From the NCBI RefSeq assembly GCF_963082655.1, contig NC_081552.1, positions 125,149,494-125,213,493 of the forward strand: 64,000 nucleotides of DNA. The letters are read 5' to 3'. The stretch comes from Stomoxys calcitrans. Its lineage: Eukaryota > Arthropoda > Insecta > Diptera > Muscidae. Position 1 is the first letter of the stretch. Each line of letters begins with the position of its first letter. Shown here piece by piece: positions 10,301 to 19,890 of this stretch. The notes beneath the pieces were generated by a model, which was not told where the DNA came from, searched no databases, and was given only the letters and a program-made list of their open reading frames with translations. Both the position numbers and the translations under genes were made by a program.

Positions 10301-10835
10301 CTAGTGTCGAACCTAAACAGCTAACAGTGGCGCCTGTATCTAGCAAACCACTGACGGTTTTGCCAAAAATAACAACGGAGGCATAAGGTCTAAGATCATT
10401 GTGCCTATTACTACCGACACTTAACAGCTCACGACGAGTGTGCCTAATATTGCTCCAAAAATTTCGTATACGCTCTGATGAACGACAATATCTCTTACTA
10501 AGTGGAAAATCTTTAAAAATTTCGGCGCGTTTGGCTTCGTATTCAGCCAGTCGAATATGAAAAGGTTTAAAATAAGTTGGGGGTAGTTTTGAAATACCTG
10601 AGGAAGAGCAAAATTTATTATGGTCATCGGCAAAGTTACTAATATTTTCATCAGGATTAACCCGATTGTGTTCACAAACTTGTGAATCAGAGGAATTTTC
10701 TAATATCTTCAACGAAGATTGACTATCCTTTGAATGTATTGCGGAAGAAGAATCTAGTCGGTATTCGTGCTCGTTGAATTCATTGGTCTGCGTGCACTTT
10801 TCAGCGCACTCGATTGGCCGTTTTTTGAACTGCAT
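7341..10835 (-). CDS. pol: Pol polyprotein (protease, RT, RNase H, integrase)
   Basis: An open frame of 1164 residues from the first ATG; an in-frame stop four codons earlier limits it upstream. Domains in order: an N-terminal spacer; aspartic protease with LLDTGA (Asp at residue 166); RT with SLDLKDAF (403) and YLDD (Asp 468/469); RNase H with HCDACNTEIGG (615) and VTDHASLKWL (682); integrase HHCC finger (His 824, His 831, Cys 861, Cys 864) and the D-D-35-E triad at 894, 954 and 989; C-terminus with YYYELEDLDGRF and HAKDI as in many insect gypsy-class elements. All catalytic residues are intact. It overlaps gag by 82 nt in the -1 frame with a slippery heptamer in the overlap, so it is probably made as a Gag-Pol fusion rather than from its own ATG. 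No env follows. Confidence 0.97.
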   Translation of the reverse strand: MQFKKRPIECAEKCTQTNEFNEHEYRLDSSSAIHSKDSQSSLKILENSSDSQVCEHNRVNPDENISNFADDHNKFCSSSGISKLPPTYFKPFHIRLAEYEAKRAEIFKDFPLSKRYCRSSERIRNFWSNIRHTRRELLSVGSNRHNDLRPYASVVIFGKTVSGLLDTGATVSCLGSTLAKEFLNSDSDFKRMKSFVHTADGQGVCVLGKVETEIVFRGVTKPISLYIVPDLSQDLFLGVDFWRLFNLLPPELLSDLGRCQRSEQVFEISILRPLEDIDKRRLQTVVETIPSFSKQGLGSTSVISHVINVGDATPIKQRHFPVSPAIEKLIYDEIDRMLAMDVIEESDSPWSSPMVLVRKPGKVRLCLDSRKVNSVTVKDAYPLPNIDGILSRLPRAEYITSLDLKDAFWQIPLDSSSKDKTAFTVPGRPLYQFKVMPFGLCNAPQTMSRLMDKVVPANLRTEVFVYLDDLLIVSDTFDRHLEVLQILSQQIKNAGLTINIEKSKFCVQEVRYLGHLVGHGVIQTDPEKVSAIVDFPTPRSVKQLRRFLGMSGWYQKFIRNYASITSPLTDLQKGNRKFMWNDEAQKAFEELKTIMSTAPVLHSPDFSQPFFIHCDACNTEIGGVLVQKTAEGDEVPVAFMSKKLNQAQRKYTVTEQECLAAVLSIKKYRAYVEGHEFTVVTDHASLKWLMSQTDLNSRLARWALKLQGFQFKIEHRKGTRNIVPDALSRTNTEDLSEIQIFELSDIDRTGVFVDLQSEHFKIRQYADLLDRVNATIHKTPDLKIVDGYLYRRTEHCTGDQLRDDFAWKLWIPKELIRDVLSKAHDSLLSSHCGINKTLEKIRRYYFWPNLVNDVRDYINACEVCKGTKHPNFTMCPPMGKTSETGRFFQKLYIDFLGPYPRSKVGHIDIFIVVDHFSKFCFLKPVKKFTADVVVRYLEQELFHVYGTPETIVSDNGAQFKSSPFKQLLVAYGVTHVCTAIYSPQANASERVNRSVLAAIRAYIKNDHSTWDENLSSISCSLLSSVHACIGTSPYYLTFGQHMVTNGHTYSLLRNLGMLEDRSVRFDREDTLDIVRGNASRNIAKRQEQNERQYNLRSRIVNYVDGQEVFRRNFKQSNFEKSYNSKLAPPFLKARIRKKVGNYYYELEDLDGRFIGVYHAKDIRQ
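10820..10826 (-). promoter_or_regulatory. -1 ribosomal frameshift heptamer A-AAA-AAC
   Basis: Minus-strand AAAAAAC lies inside the gag/pol overlap and is in phase: gag reads ..TCA AAA AAC GGC.., pol reads AAA AAA CGG... This is one of the classical X-XXY-YYZ heptamers. A short hairpin (GTGC/GCAC) lies just downstream; I cannot see a strong pseudoknot by eye. It is the likely route to Gag-Pol. Confidence 0.8.
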
Positions 10836-11119
10836 GTAACACAGTTAGGCTTATAAACGTTCGGTGCACCGCAGCCGAAACAAAAGATACTACGAGGCTC
10901 TATACAATCCTGGTATCGGTGTCCACCTTTACGACAATTCCAGCATATCAAAGAAATAGCTGCTATCTCATCCTCCTCTAACATAAACTCATCAGGAGGA
11001 ACGAATAACTCATGAATGTTTCTACGAAAGTTGCTGGGCTTAGAGGAAACATGACGCCTGCTAACATCTTGCAAAAAGAATTCCCTCTTCCTACAAACAT
11101 CTCTCAAATGGGCAATCGA

Positions 11120-11122
11120 TTA
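11120..11122 (-). other. In-frame UAA inside gag
   Basis: TAA on the minus strand, following CCC ATT and followed by TCG ATT, with no shift between the frames on the two sides. It separates capsid from nucleocapsid. The only lesion I see in the coding part of this young element. Confidence 0.9.
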
Positions 11123-12337
11123 AATGGGAACATTGAGAATCTCGTGCTGAATTTCAGGCAAGAGATTACGCCTAAGAATTTCTATAAGGACATTTTCCTC
11201 CAAAGGACGAGACAACCTGTCACTAATATCCACGATAGCCTCATAAAATGAATCGAAAGTTTCGTTGGTCTTCTGTTTCCTATCGCGAATAAGCTCACGC
11301 CAATCAACGTCGGTTCTAGAATCCCTATACTGGGTTCTCAAAGCTGCACATAATTGTGGCCAGCGAATGACAGAAACAGATCTGTGGTATCGCCAATACC
11401 ACTCGTTGGCCTTAGATTCAAATAAAGAAGATATATGTTGACAAAGCAAATCGAAATTACCATTAAGAGTCTCCTTAGTCAAAGCCTCTACTCTATATAA
11501 AAAGTTCTCAATAGACATACCACGAGGATCGCCAGAAAACTTCAGTTTCCAATTATGAATGATGTGTCCAACCTTATCTGGTCGCAAAGAGGAAGCTGTA
11601 CCCTGGCTAATATTCGATCTAATATGGGACTGATTATCTGCACCTGAAACCTGGTTAGAATTGTCAGGAATTCCTAACAATTGTTCAAGGGTCTGAACCT
11701 GCAGCGGACGAGTAGGTGACGTATTTGCCGAGCGAGTAAAAGCTGGTTCTGCATTAGGTAAGGCGGAAGCCTGAGAGGGTAAGTTTAACCTACTAAAATT
11801 CGTCTGAATGCTAGTCTCAATCAACCTGGAAAATTGTTCGCTAAGCTGTCTCATCATCAAATCTTGTTGAGCAGTCACTGCTGCAGAAATCATGTTCTGA
11901 ATATTTACATTATTGACTGAAATATTAGTAGCAGAGGTAGGCTGAGAATTGCCCTGCATCGCAGACGATACCTCGCGAGACCCAGATGGAAGTTCACCAT
12001 CCCGATCGGGTGCCATAAAATCATTAGAAGGAAAGTCAGTGGGTTGTAATCCTGATCGACTAGAGTCAAATTCAGAAGCTCTCTGAGATTGAGATCGAGT
12101 TGTCATGGGAGAAGATGGTATAGCAATAGAACCTGTTCGAGATATATTTATAACTGCACCACAAGAAGGACAATTCTTGTCTTTCTTGATATGTTTAGAA
12201 AGGCATGACTTGTGAAAGGTATGTGTACACGGAGCAGTAAACCCATACGAGCTATTAGTTATTACGTGACTACAACGTCCACAGACTGTATTGACAGAAA
12301 TGTCAACTAACTCCTCAGTACTAGGCTCCAGAGACAT

Positions 12338-13550
12338 TTCTAAAGCTTCACTAGCCAAAAGTTAGAAGAAAAAAAAAATTAAACTTAATTTCGAAGGTAT
12401 AAATTAAATATTTAAAATAAACGATAACTTTTAAGATAGATCTAAAAACCAAATCAATAGAGCAAATTTCAAAAAAAAAAATCTTTAAGATAGAACCAAA
12501 TAAAACTAAAAGATAAATGAACCAAATTGCAAAAATCAAAACTAGCAAGATAAAGCAAAAAAAAAATCAAGTAAATAGATAAACCAGATTGCATTAAATT
12601 AGAAATCCATAAGGGGTGATAAGTTGGGGATTATCTAGCACAAAAAAAAATAAATCACAGGAAAAAATTAAAATTTAGTCAAGACGGTACTCAATTGGAA
12701 AAAAAACCAAGAAAATAAATTCCAGTCTAACTAAACAAAAAAAAAAAAAAACCAAAAAATCTATAAACATCTCATCCTAGAAATGGTTTCGTATTAGCCT
12801 AATCAACCCAATACCAAAATTCCAAAAATCATGAATGAAATTGTCCATAAACAAAAGATAATATAAAAAGATAGGGTGATATGGATGTTGCTATGAATGA
12901 AGACGGTCTGCTATTAGCCAAAACAACCAATAGCAGCAAATCCAGTAGTCATATATAGAAAGACCCAGAACACAGCAAAACGATAGAGTAAGCCATCAGT
13001 ATAGACGGTGCCTAATTGAACAAAAATCCAAGAAAGCCAAGTCCTGTCCACCTATTGGCCAATATGGGTAGCCTGAATACAACAATAACTGAAAACGGTT
13101 TGGCATTAGCTGAAAGCCCAATACCAACAAGTCCAGAAATCCTTTATGAGATAAACAAAAAACCCAAGGGTATTATAAACATCATCATTCTAGATGACGG
13201 TCTGGTACTAGCATGTACATCCAATACCAGCATGTCCAGAAATCCTAAATGACAAGATATATAACACTATATATAAGGGAAGTATATTGGAAGTGAGATC
13301 CGGTATGATACCAATCGTAAAAGATCGATAGTCAAAACTCCAAGGAAATAAACCACTATACAACAGAAAAAGAGAAAGCTAAGGACAGAATGTTTTCTCA
13401 AGGAGCCAAAAGAATGGTTTCAATTATATTCAGAGATGTCAAAAACGGAAATAAATCAATGCGAGTTTCACATCGTGAAATCACAAAAATATATAACCGG
13501 GCTAAATTCACGTTGGTCCTGAATAAGAAGGGCCTGAAAACACTAAATGG
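12338..13550 (-). other. Long leader between PBS and gag
   Basis: About 1.2 kb without a convincing frame. The part nearest gag (12360-12680) is A-rich on the plus strand; the middle is built of degenerate 100-bp units (separate entry). It would form the 5' untranslated leader of the genomic RNA, where packaging or translation signals are expected. Confidence 0.75.
12685..13250 (-). repeat. Six degenerate ~100-bp units in the leader
   Basis: Plus-strand unit starts at about 12685, 12786, 12902, 13002, 13096 and 13196, marked by GACGGT-like heads, ATTAGC, then CCAATACCA and TCCAGAAATC. Several units can pair ATTAG-flanking bases with the CCAATA block: CTGCTATT with AATAGCAG in one unit, CTGGTA with TACCAG in another. 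The exchanged base pair suggests a conserved RNA hairpin. Confidence 0.65.
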
Positions 13551-13568
13551 GCCCCACGTTGGGCGCCA
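13551..13568 (-). promoter_or_regulatory. Primer binding site, tRNA-Lys type
   Basis: Plus-strand GCCCCACGTTGGGCGCCA equals the 3' end plus CCA of insect tRNA-Lys(CUU) as I recall it, so the minus-strand RNA is complementary to that tRNA for 18 nt. It lies 18 nt inside the 5' LTR end (13569-13586) instead of directly beside it. Confidence 0.88.
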
Positions 13569-14742
13569 AAAATAATAAAATTATACTGTAGCATACAACT
13601 GTCTGAGTCAACTCGTTAGTGGCAAGTTCGTTCTGAGCATCACTGTAGCCGCACGCATGTGATGTCTAGCTTCCGGCTCGTCGGCAATTGGGTGAGTTCA
13701 AGAAAGCTACTGTGCTCAGAGTTAGCCAAGAAAACCACAACATAACTATTACTTTAGAAATGCGTGCAAGGATAGGGATAGGAGATAAAGACCGAAGAAG
13801 AAAAAAAAACTGTGAAAAAATTCCCAATGCGAGTCAGATGCCTAGATGGTTACATCTGAAGTGCCCCTCCCAACCATGACCATGAAGGTACCGCACCTAT
13901 AATTCACCATGGTCCCTAATACCCTCAACCTATCACCGTGTTAGGAAATCAAAACAAAAGAAATTAGAAGTTCATAATGGTTTATTTAACCAGACTAAAA
14001 TCTAGCATCGCATTATATTTAGCATAATAGCCAAATGTTTTATTATCATTAAATTGAAAACTAAACTAAAATTCTAATTAAAATCTTGAATAAAGAAAAC
14101 CAAATAAAATCTAGTAATTCATAACCATTCCAATAAAATTAAGTATTTTTTTCCCTTTCCTTACAAAATAATAAACAAAATCTCTATAAATGACCTAACA
14201 TATGCAGATATCGGTACCGCGAAAAAAAAACACAAAAAATAATAACAAAAATGCTGAAAAAGATATATCCAGTTCGGATATCATAGATATGGGTATATAA
14301 AAGCATGCATAAAAATAATAGTAATAAAGATTATAAAAGTATTCGAAAAAAAAACTAATTTTACTTGCAAAACGGGGAAAAAAAATTCATAAACAAAAAG
14401 TTAAAATGGGATTTGAAATTGGGTCATCAAAATTGGGTCATCATAGAGTTCAACATTTCCAGCTAAAATTATTTTCTATTAAATTCGTTTTTCTTTCTTG
14501 TTTTTAATTTTTCAAATAAAATATATAGTTACTTTTCCGCGAATAAGAAAAATTTTAATAAAAACCACGGATAGAAACGCGGATCATTTTTCTTCTTTAG
14601 ACATTATCTTCTCAAAACAACAACAATAATATAAATAAAATCAGTAATCAAAAATCAAAAGACTTAAAAAAAAATCAAAATAAAAGGGAAAAAGCCAAAA
14701 TTAATTAGAATAATATAAAAAAAAAACAAAAAAAAATTAAAT

Positions 14743-14816
14743 GTCCGGAGCAGGGCTTGAACCCACGACCTCTCGTCTGTCAACGACGCGCTTTAGCCAT
14801 TTAAGCTACACGACCA
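14743..14816 (-). tRNA. tRNA-like module 1 in 5' LTR
   Basis: Same as the module at 5047-5120: A box TAGCTTAAATGG, B box GGTTCAAGCCC, T-run just downstream. I see no difference between the two copies. Confidence 0.6.
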
Positions 14817-14966
14817 CTGATCAAGGTTGCGGATAATTAATTTCACAGGCCAGCTAAACAACTTACACGTGTAATAATAATTTTACACCACCATAAATTT
14901 ATCGAAAACACATGTATTAGTAAAAATTTCAAAGAAATTAAATTTAAAAAATTAAAGATGATCAAT

Positions 14967-15043
14967 GACCGTACCGGGGTTTGAACCGAGGATCTACCGC
15001 CTGGAAATCCTAGGCTCTAACCAACTGGGCTATCGGACGACCA
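14967..15043 (-). tRNA. tRNA-like module 2 in 5' LTR
   Basis: Same as 5271-5347 apart from one substitution between the anticodon-like arm and the T arm. Both A and B boxes are intact. Confidence 0.6.
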
Positions 15044-15242
15044 AGAACTTTGGCGACTAATTGTCAAGTCGAACGGGGATAAAATTAGGATAGTTTAAAT
15101 TAATATTTTATTTGGGTCTTTTTTTTTTTATTCCGTTAATGTCTTTTTATGAACATTGCTGGAAATAACATTTAATGGATGTAAATGATTAATTAAAGCA
15201 CCAAAGTCTATAATTTTCAAACAAAAAACTTTGAATTAATTT

Positions 15243-15316
15243 ACCCGGAGATGGGTTTGAACCGGAGATCTACCGACTGGTAAGACCAGGCACAAGCCAA
15301 CTAGGCTAAACCGCAC
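15243..15316 (-). tRNA. tRNA-like module 3 in 5' LTR (A box intact)
   Basis: A box TAGCCTAGTTGG is intact here, unlike the left copy; one other substitution lies in the segment just 3' of the B box. B box GGTTCAAACCC. The anticodon-like loop would present CUU. Confidence 0.6.
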
Positions 15317-16743
15317 TTATTAAAATTTTGTACAATTTACTCTAAGAGATGAATTAGGTCTTTTGATTTCTGTCACTGGTAAATTGAATTCACCTACACT
15401 CCAATAGTCAACATCATTGCCATTTTCAACTTTTGGACACTTAGGGGAAATTATGATCTGGTCGGTAAGACCAGTGTCCCTGGTTTTCTTGACTGTTGGT
15501 AGTGCAGGGAATCGATAAAGGAAAAGGAAATGACTCACTTACATTCTTACGGGTCCCACGATGAAGGATCCTTCACTGGATTTCCGCAGTAGAGCTGTTT
15601 TAAGGGTTTTTTAATAAAAATGTTGTTGGGAAAACTGATAAAATGTCTTTTCTTTAATTTTTGGTTAATTTCCACACGATTTAAATTATACTTCGAATAC
15701 TCTTATTACTTTCATGCGACGATTTAAAAAAAAAATTCCCGAATTCCCGATTTCTGCATATTTACAAAAAACTAAATTTAACTTTAATTTAAACTAAAAG
15801 AATGATTTTTACTGATAAAACTTTAATTTGGGTCTTATGAGCATGGAATTTCTGGTTTTCACGATTTCGCTTGGACTGTTTCGCGCACAAACACTTTCAC
15901 TAATCACACTTGATGTAGGGTAAATTTGCTTCGCCTAGGCTGCCTTCAGCAGAGTTCCAACTAGAAAATTGTTGCGGGTTTCCGATGAGGGTTGCCCGTA
16001 CCCAAAAAGTAGTGTACTCCAAAGTCGTTATGGCCTTCCAAAACCAATAAAAATGCCTAAAAAAAATGTGGACAATTTGCCAATGTAAAAATTGTGACAA
16101 ATAAAACCAAAGCCAGCAGCAAATAAAATAATTACCTCTCTTACGCAGAGATTCTGCATACACAACAATTGTGTAAAAACAAAATGCAAAGATGAGCTCG
16201 GAGCCACAGAAAAAGGGGAAAAATCGGCAATTCTTGCAGAAAAAAAACCAGGATTATTTACGCGAGAGGATCCAAATCCTTGTCAAAGGAATCCAAGAAA
16301 ATTATGGCTTCAACCAATGTTTATGTCGCCCTAAGAAAAAAATGTCCTTCTAGGAAATGCAAGGATTAACAAAACAAAAAGCTCCTATACTTACATGAAC
16401 AAAAGTCCAAGACAAGACAAAAAGGTTTGCAGCTGCGACGTCCAAGATCCAGGTGTGCGTGAAACAAACAATAGAAAGACCTTGGCGTCGCTGCAACTAT
16501 TTATAGAGGAAAAAAGGATTGGAAGGGTTGCGAAGGGCACGCAAATTTTCCAGAAATTTGGAAAATTGCAGCTATTTCGAAAAGTTCCACGGAAAAATAC
16601 CACCAATACTAATGCAAATCTGATTTGAAACCCAAAGCAGGTAGAAAAGTTGCAAAAAACCAGTTTTGCAAACCAGTGCATTGCCACTAGGCAATACAAA
16701 TACATATGCAGCGAAACCGATCCAAAGAAAATCATATCGTCCT

Positions 16744-16815
16744 GCCGCCAATGGTAGCCTAGTGGTTAAGACCTAACACCAGCAACCAAAATGCACGGGT
16801 TCGAATCCCACGCCA
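16744..16815 (+). tRNA. tRNA-like module 4 in 5' LTR
   Basis: Identical to 7047-7118, with A box TAGCCTAGTGG, B box GGTTCGAATCC and a following T-run. It lies about 100 bp from the outer edge of the 5' LTR and points out of the element. Confidence 0.6.
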
Positions 16816-16916
16816 ATATTTTTTTCCCTATTTAACCAATATACATTCTATATTATTTATTCATAAAACAAAAAAAAAAATCGCAAAGTAGAAAAATAGC
16901 TACAAGCGACCCTACA

Positions 16917-16920
16917 TTTA
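16917..16920. repeat. Target-site duplication TTTA, right copy
   Basis: Matches 3887-3890 and defines the right edge of the LTR retrotransposon. Confidence 0.9.
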
Positions 16921-17750
16921 TTGCTTTTACCTATGGCTATAAACTGTTTCTACGCGGATATATACATATATGCGCATTTCTCTTCTAAATTACCCGTTTC
17001 CCCGTAGATTTTCAGCAGCTTGCAGCTATTAATTCTTGCTAAATTGCAATTATTATTATACCATTTATGCTTTGAATCAAAAGGCGGTTTACGGCTGTGT
17101 TGTTTTGGATAAGATTCCTAAATAATTTCACAAATTTCATCCAGGTAAATTTCATTTATATCACGATTTTGTTAAGATTTGCGTTTATCAATTGCTGATA
17201 ATTGCTCTTATATTGATCTTTCCATATTAGCTTTGGTAACAGTGCCATCTTTTCTTCTGTTTCGCTGTAACCAGTATAGGAAAATGATTAGACCATATCT
17301 TATCTCCAACTTTAAATTCATAGGTGTATCGTAGTAGTTCCTTAAACACAGCACAAATATCATTTACAGATTCTCCAACTGTTGTAACATACGTTAAATT
17401 CCATTCCTCATCAGCTTTTGTTATGCCATTTAAGATTAACAAGTTGTAGTCATCACATACATAGTTGCAAAAATTTGATCCCTTTTTGGTTTATGGTTTT
17501 ATCTTTTTACTTTCTTGAATTGTATCCTGAGAAGAAGTTTTCTTCATCCATATGTTGGTTATTTCGTATATTTCATCCGTATGTTGGTTAAGTTCCCCAG
17601 CTCTAACATTAAAATCTACGATTAAAATAGGATTTTGTATTTTTTCCTCTTGCAAATGCGGTTTTATATTTCGAAAATCATTATCCTAAGTGGCAGGCCT
17701 TAGATATTGTAGTATTATAGAGCATGTATATTCGTTTGTGTGCAGTTTTA
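16921..17750 (-). pseudogene. LINE-M piece 4: endonuclease and linker
   Basis: Minus-strand frames give an APE-type endonuclease: NPILIVDFNVRAGELNQ near 17590-17640 (the GDFNA block), then LLILNGITKADEEWNLTYVT and SVNDICAVFKELL, then SNHFPILVT near 17270-17300 (the SDHFPI block with D changed to N). About 300 bp of linker with several stops reaches the LTR element. Order and orientation fit the RT pieces on the far side of that element. Confidence 0.78.
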
Positions 17751-17754
17751 TAAA

Positions 17755-19890
17755 GCTGGATAGGGCCCACTCCACTGCGCCTTCTTTCACTCTCTTATTT
17801 TATCTGAGCCCTACACTGGCACGGTCAGAAAAAAAAAATACGATTTGGGGGTGCTGGTACGGCCTTTCATATATTTTACCCAAATTTAGATATCACATTG
17901 GTACTCTACAACCAAATTTTTTTCATTATATTGCTATAGTCGGTAAATGTGTCCGGTATGGGGGTGAGGTGTACCCCCATGTATTAGATTCGTCCCCTAG
18001 TCTCAAATACCTTTCATTTGAGACCTATATTGTTTACATTTCCACTTGGCTGGTTTTGGAGGTGGGGCGGCCGCCCTAGACTTCCAATCTTAAACAAGTA
18101 CACCAAATTTCTGTTTTTGAGTTAGTATAAACAAACTAAATTTAACGTAAATCGCCCATCCCAACTCCAAGATCTGGCATTTTGAAAATAGGTAAAAAGA
18201 GGGTCCCCAGTTATTCTCCTGGTTTTGGTGGTTGATTGGAGTAACCAAACCCTTTGCACTGAAAGTGGATATCAGATTCATACTCTACTCCCAAAATCCA
18301 CATTTGAGCTACATATTGCTATAGTCGGAATATGTGTGGGGTTCAGGGAAAGTTTATGATGTGAGACCTCTCATAAACACTTGACCATAAAACATATATC
18401 AGATTTGAGCCCCTTTTTGTCATAATCCACAAATATGTCCAGTTTGAGAAGTGCGTAGGGTGGGGCGTCCACCCACGCACTAAGCCCTAAAAAAATGAAT
18501 ATCAAAATCGTGCTCTACTGTTAAATTCCTTTTATTTGAACCGCAATTGGTTTAGGGGAGTTTATGGGGTGAGACTACCCTCAAACACTTGGTCTCAAAA
18601 TTGGATATCAAATTCGTTTTCTACTTTCAAATACATATTATTTTAGCCCCTTATTGCCATGAAACATGGCCGGTATGAAAGGAGATTAGGGAGTTGACCC
18701 TGAGACATAATGTCAAGCACTGTGAATGCGGCGATCCAGAAATTCTGTGCTAAGGGTCTCGTTTAGATCCACACTAATTAATTTTTATGTATGGTTATCT
18801 ACATTCAAAATCATATTTCAAAGCTACCACTTAGGATACATTGGGATAGACATAGGAGGACCTGCGGATCTTTAAAAATGTAGCGTCCCCCCGACGCTAA
18901 GACTCAAAAGGCGATCTACATGTCCGGCTAAACGGCAGTACGTGACCCAGACACGTGAATTCTTATATCAACATTAGATTCGAACTCTACTGTCATAGAC
19001 CATTTGTTAAATTCCCATATTATCCCGATCGAACTACACGTCTGATTGAAGCGTATTAGGTGGGTGAGCCGGTCCCAGACTCTGTACCAAATTTGTATAA
19101 CATATTCGTGGTAAACACTCAAGGACCTTTCATTTAATACCCATTTTGTGACATTGGACATACGTGCTTATTTTGGGCGTTTCTGGGGTTGGAGAGGCCC
19201 CGAAGACACCTTGAATCAAATTCTTATAACAGGCGTGTACTTAATTTCCAAACAGCTTTCATTTGATACCTATATTGTCCCAATTGCTAAATATGTCCTG
19301 AGGGGTTTTTGGAGGGTGGTGGTCGCTCAAATACCAAGGAATACATTTTTATATTAGCATTTTATTATACTTTAAGTACCTTTCATTTTCTATCCATATT
19401 GTCCCAATCGGTAAATATGTCCTACTGGGTGGTTTTGGGGATGGGGAGGCCCTTCATCCATCTAGGAAAAAATTTGTATCTCAAATTTGTAGTCTACTTT
19501 TAAGTATCTCTCATGTGATACCCATATTGCCCCAAGAGGTAAAAGTGTCCTGTTGGGTGGTGTTTTTGGGGGTGGGGGACCCCCTGACATCTTTATAGTA
19601 AGTTCGTAGTCTACTCTTAAATACCTCTCATTTGATAGACATATTGCCCAAAGCGGTAAAAGTGTCCTGTTGGGTGGGGTACCACCCTTTCCCCACAAAT
19701 TGAAACCCATATCGTACCAGTCGGTAAACATGTCCGTTTAGGTGGGTTTTGAGATAGGGCGTTTTTGGGGTACCATGAGTTGGCATACAAAATTTCACTT
19801 AAATCGGTGAGATCTGACGTTTTTCAAAATTGTGCAAAGGGGAGGGTCCGCCCCCACTTTGGATACCAAAAAATTTAGTACCCTAGTTTT
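17755..19890 (-). mobile_element. C-family (Helitron-like) element
   Basis: Begins on the plus strand with GGGCCCACTCCACTGCGCC, the complement of the C-family 3' end, and runs through about fifteen degenerate units of roughly 110-135 bp (markers: CCCATATTG, GGTAAATATGTCC, GATATCA, TTCGTA). It ends near 19890 after a segment (AAATCGGTGAGATCTGACG) shared with the copies at 28.4 and 38.7 kb. The 3' CTAG is mutated and the 5' tip is missing. It interrupts the LINE-M endonuclease. Confidence 0.6.

Larger units (their letters stand above)
10754..12337 (-). pseudogene. gag: Gag with N-terminal RING-H2 finger, interrupted by one stop
   Basis: Start chosen at the ATG at 12337; the open frame continues a few codons upstream without another ATG. 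About residues 19-59 form a RING-H2 (C3H2C3) set: CGRC, CTHTFHKSC, CPSC. A Gln/Ser-rich linker follows, then a gypsy-type capsid region (FSGDPRGMSIENFLYRVE, NEWYWRYH, ETFDSFYEAI, LRRNLLPEIQHEIL). An in-frame UAA at 11120-11122 stops translation after capsid. The same frame is open beyond it and encodes basic sequence, a CCHC knuckle (CWNCRKGGHRYQDC) and a second knuckle whose His is replaced (CFGCGAPNVYKPNC), ending at 10754. Full span is 527 residues if the stop is ignored. It is a nonsense mutation or, less likely, a read-through stop. Confidence 0.88.
3891..16916 (-). mobile_element. Complete Ty3/gypsy-class LTR retrotransposon
   Basis: A 13.0 kb provirus-like element with two 3.33 kb LTRs (TGTAG...CTACA), a 4-bp TSD, a tRNA-Lys-type PBS, a 1.2 kb leader, gag, a pol in the -1 frame, and a short PPT, all on the minus strand. 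Domain order protease-RT-RNase H-integrase is that of Metaviridae (gypsy group); no env-like frame follows pol. The LTRs differ at about eight substitutions and three 1-bp homopolymer indels by my reading (about 0.25%), so insertion is recent. It lies inside LINE-M. Pol is fully open, but gag carries one in-frame UAA, so this copy may not be autonomous. Unusual features are the tRNA-like modules in the LTRs, the RING-H2 finger on Gag, and the repeat-built leader. Confidence 0.95.
13587..16916 (-). repeat. 5' LTR (right copy)
   Basis: 3330 bp, TGTAGCATAC at 13587 to CCTACA ending at 16916. It is the upstream LTR of the minus-strand element and carries its promoter. It contains the same four tRNA-like modules as the left copy. 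Differences from the left LTR are few and scattered; three fall in tRNA-like modules 2 and 3. Confidence 0.95.
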
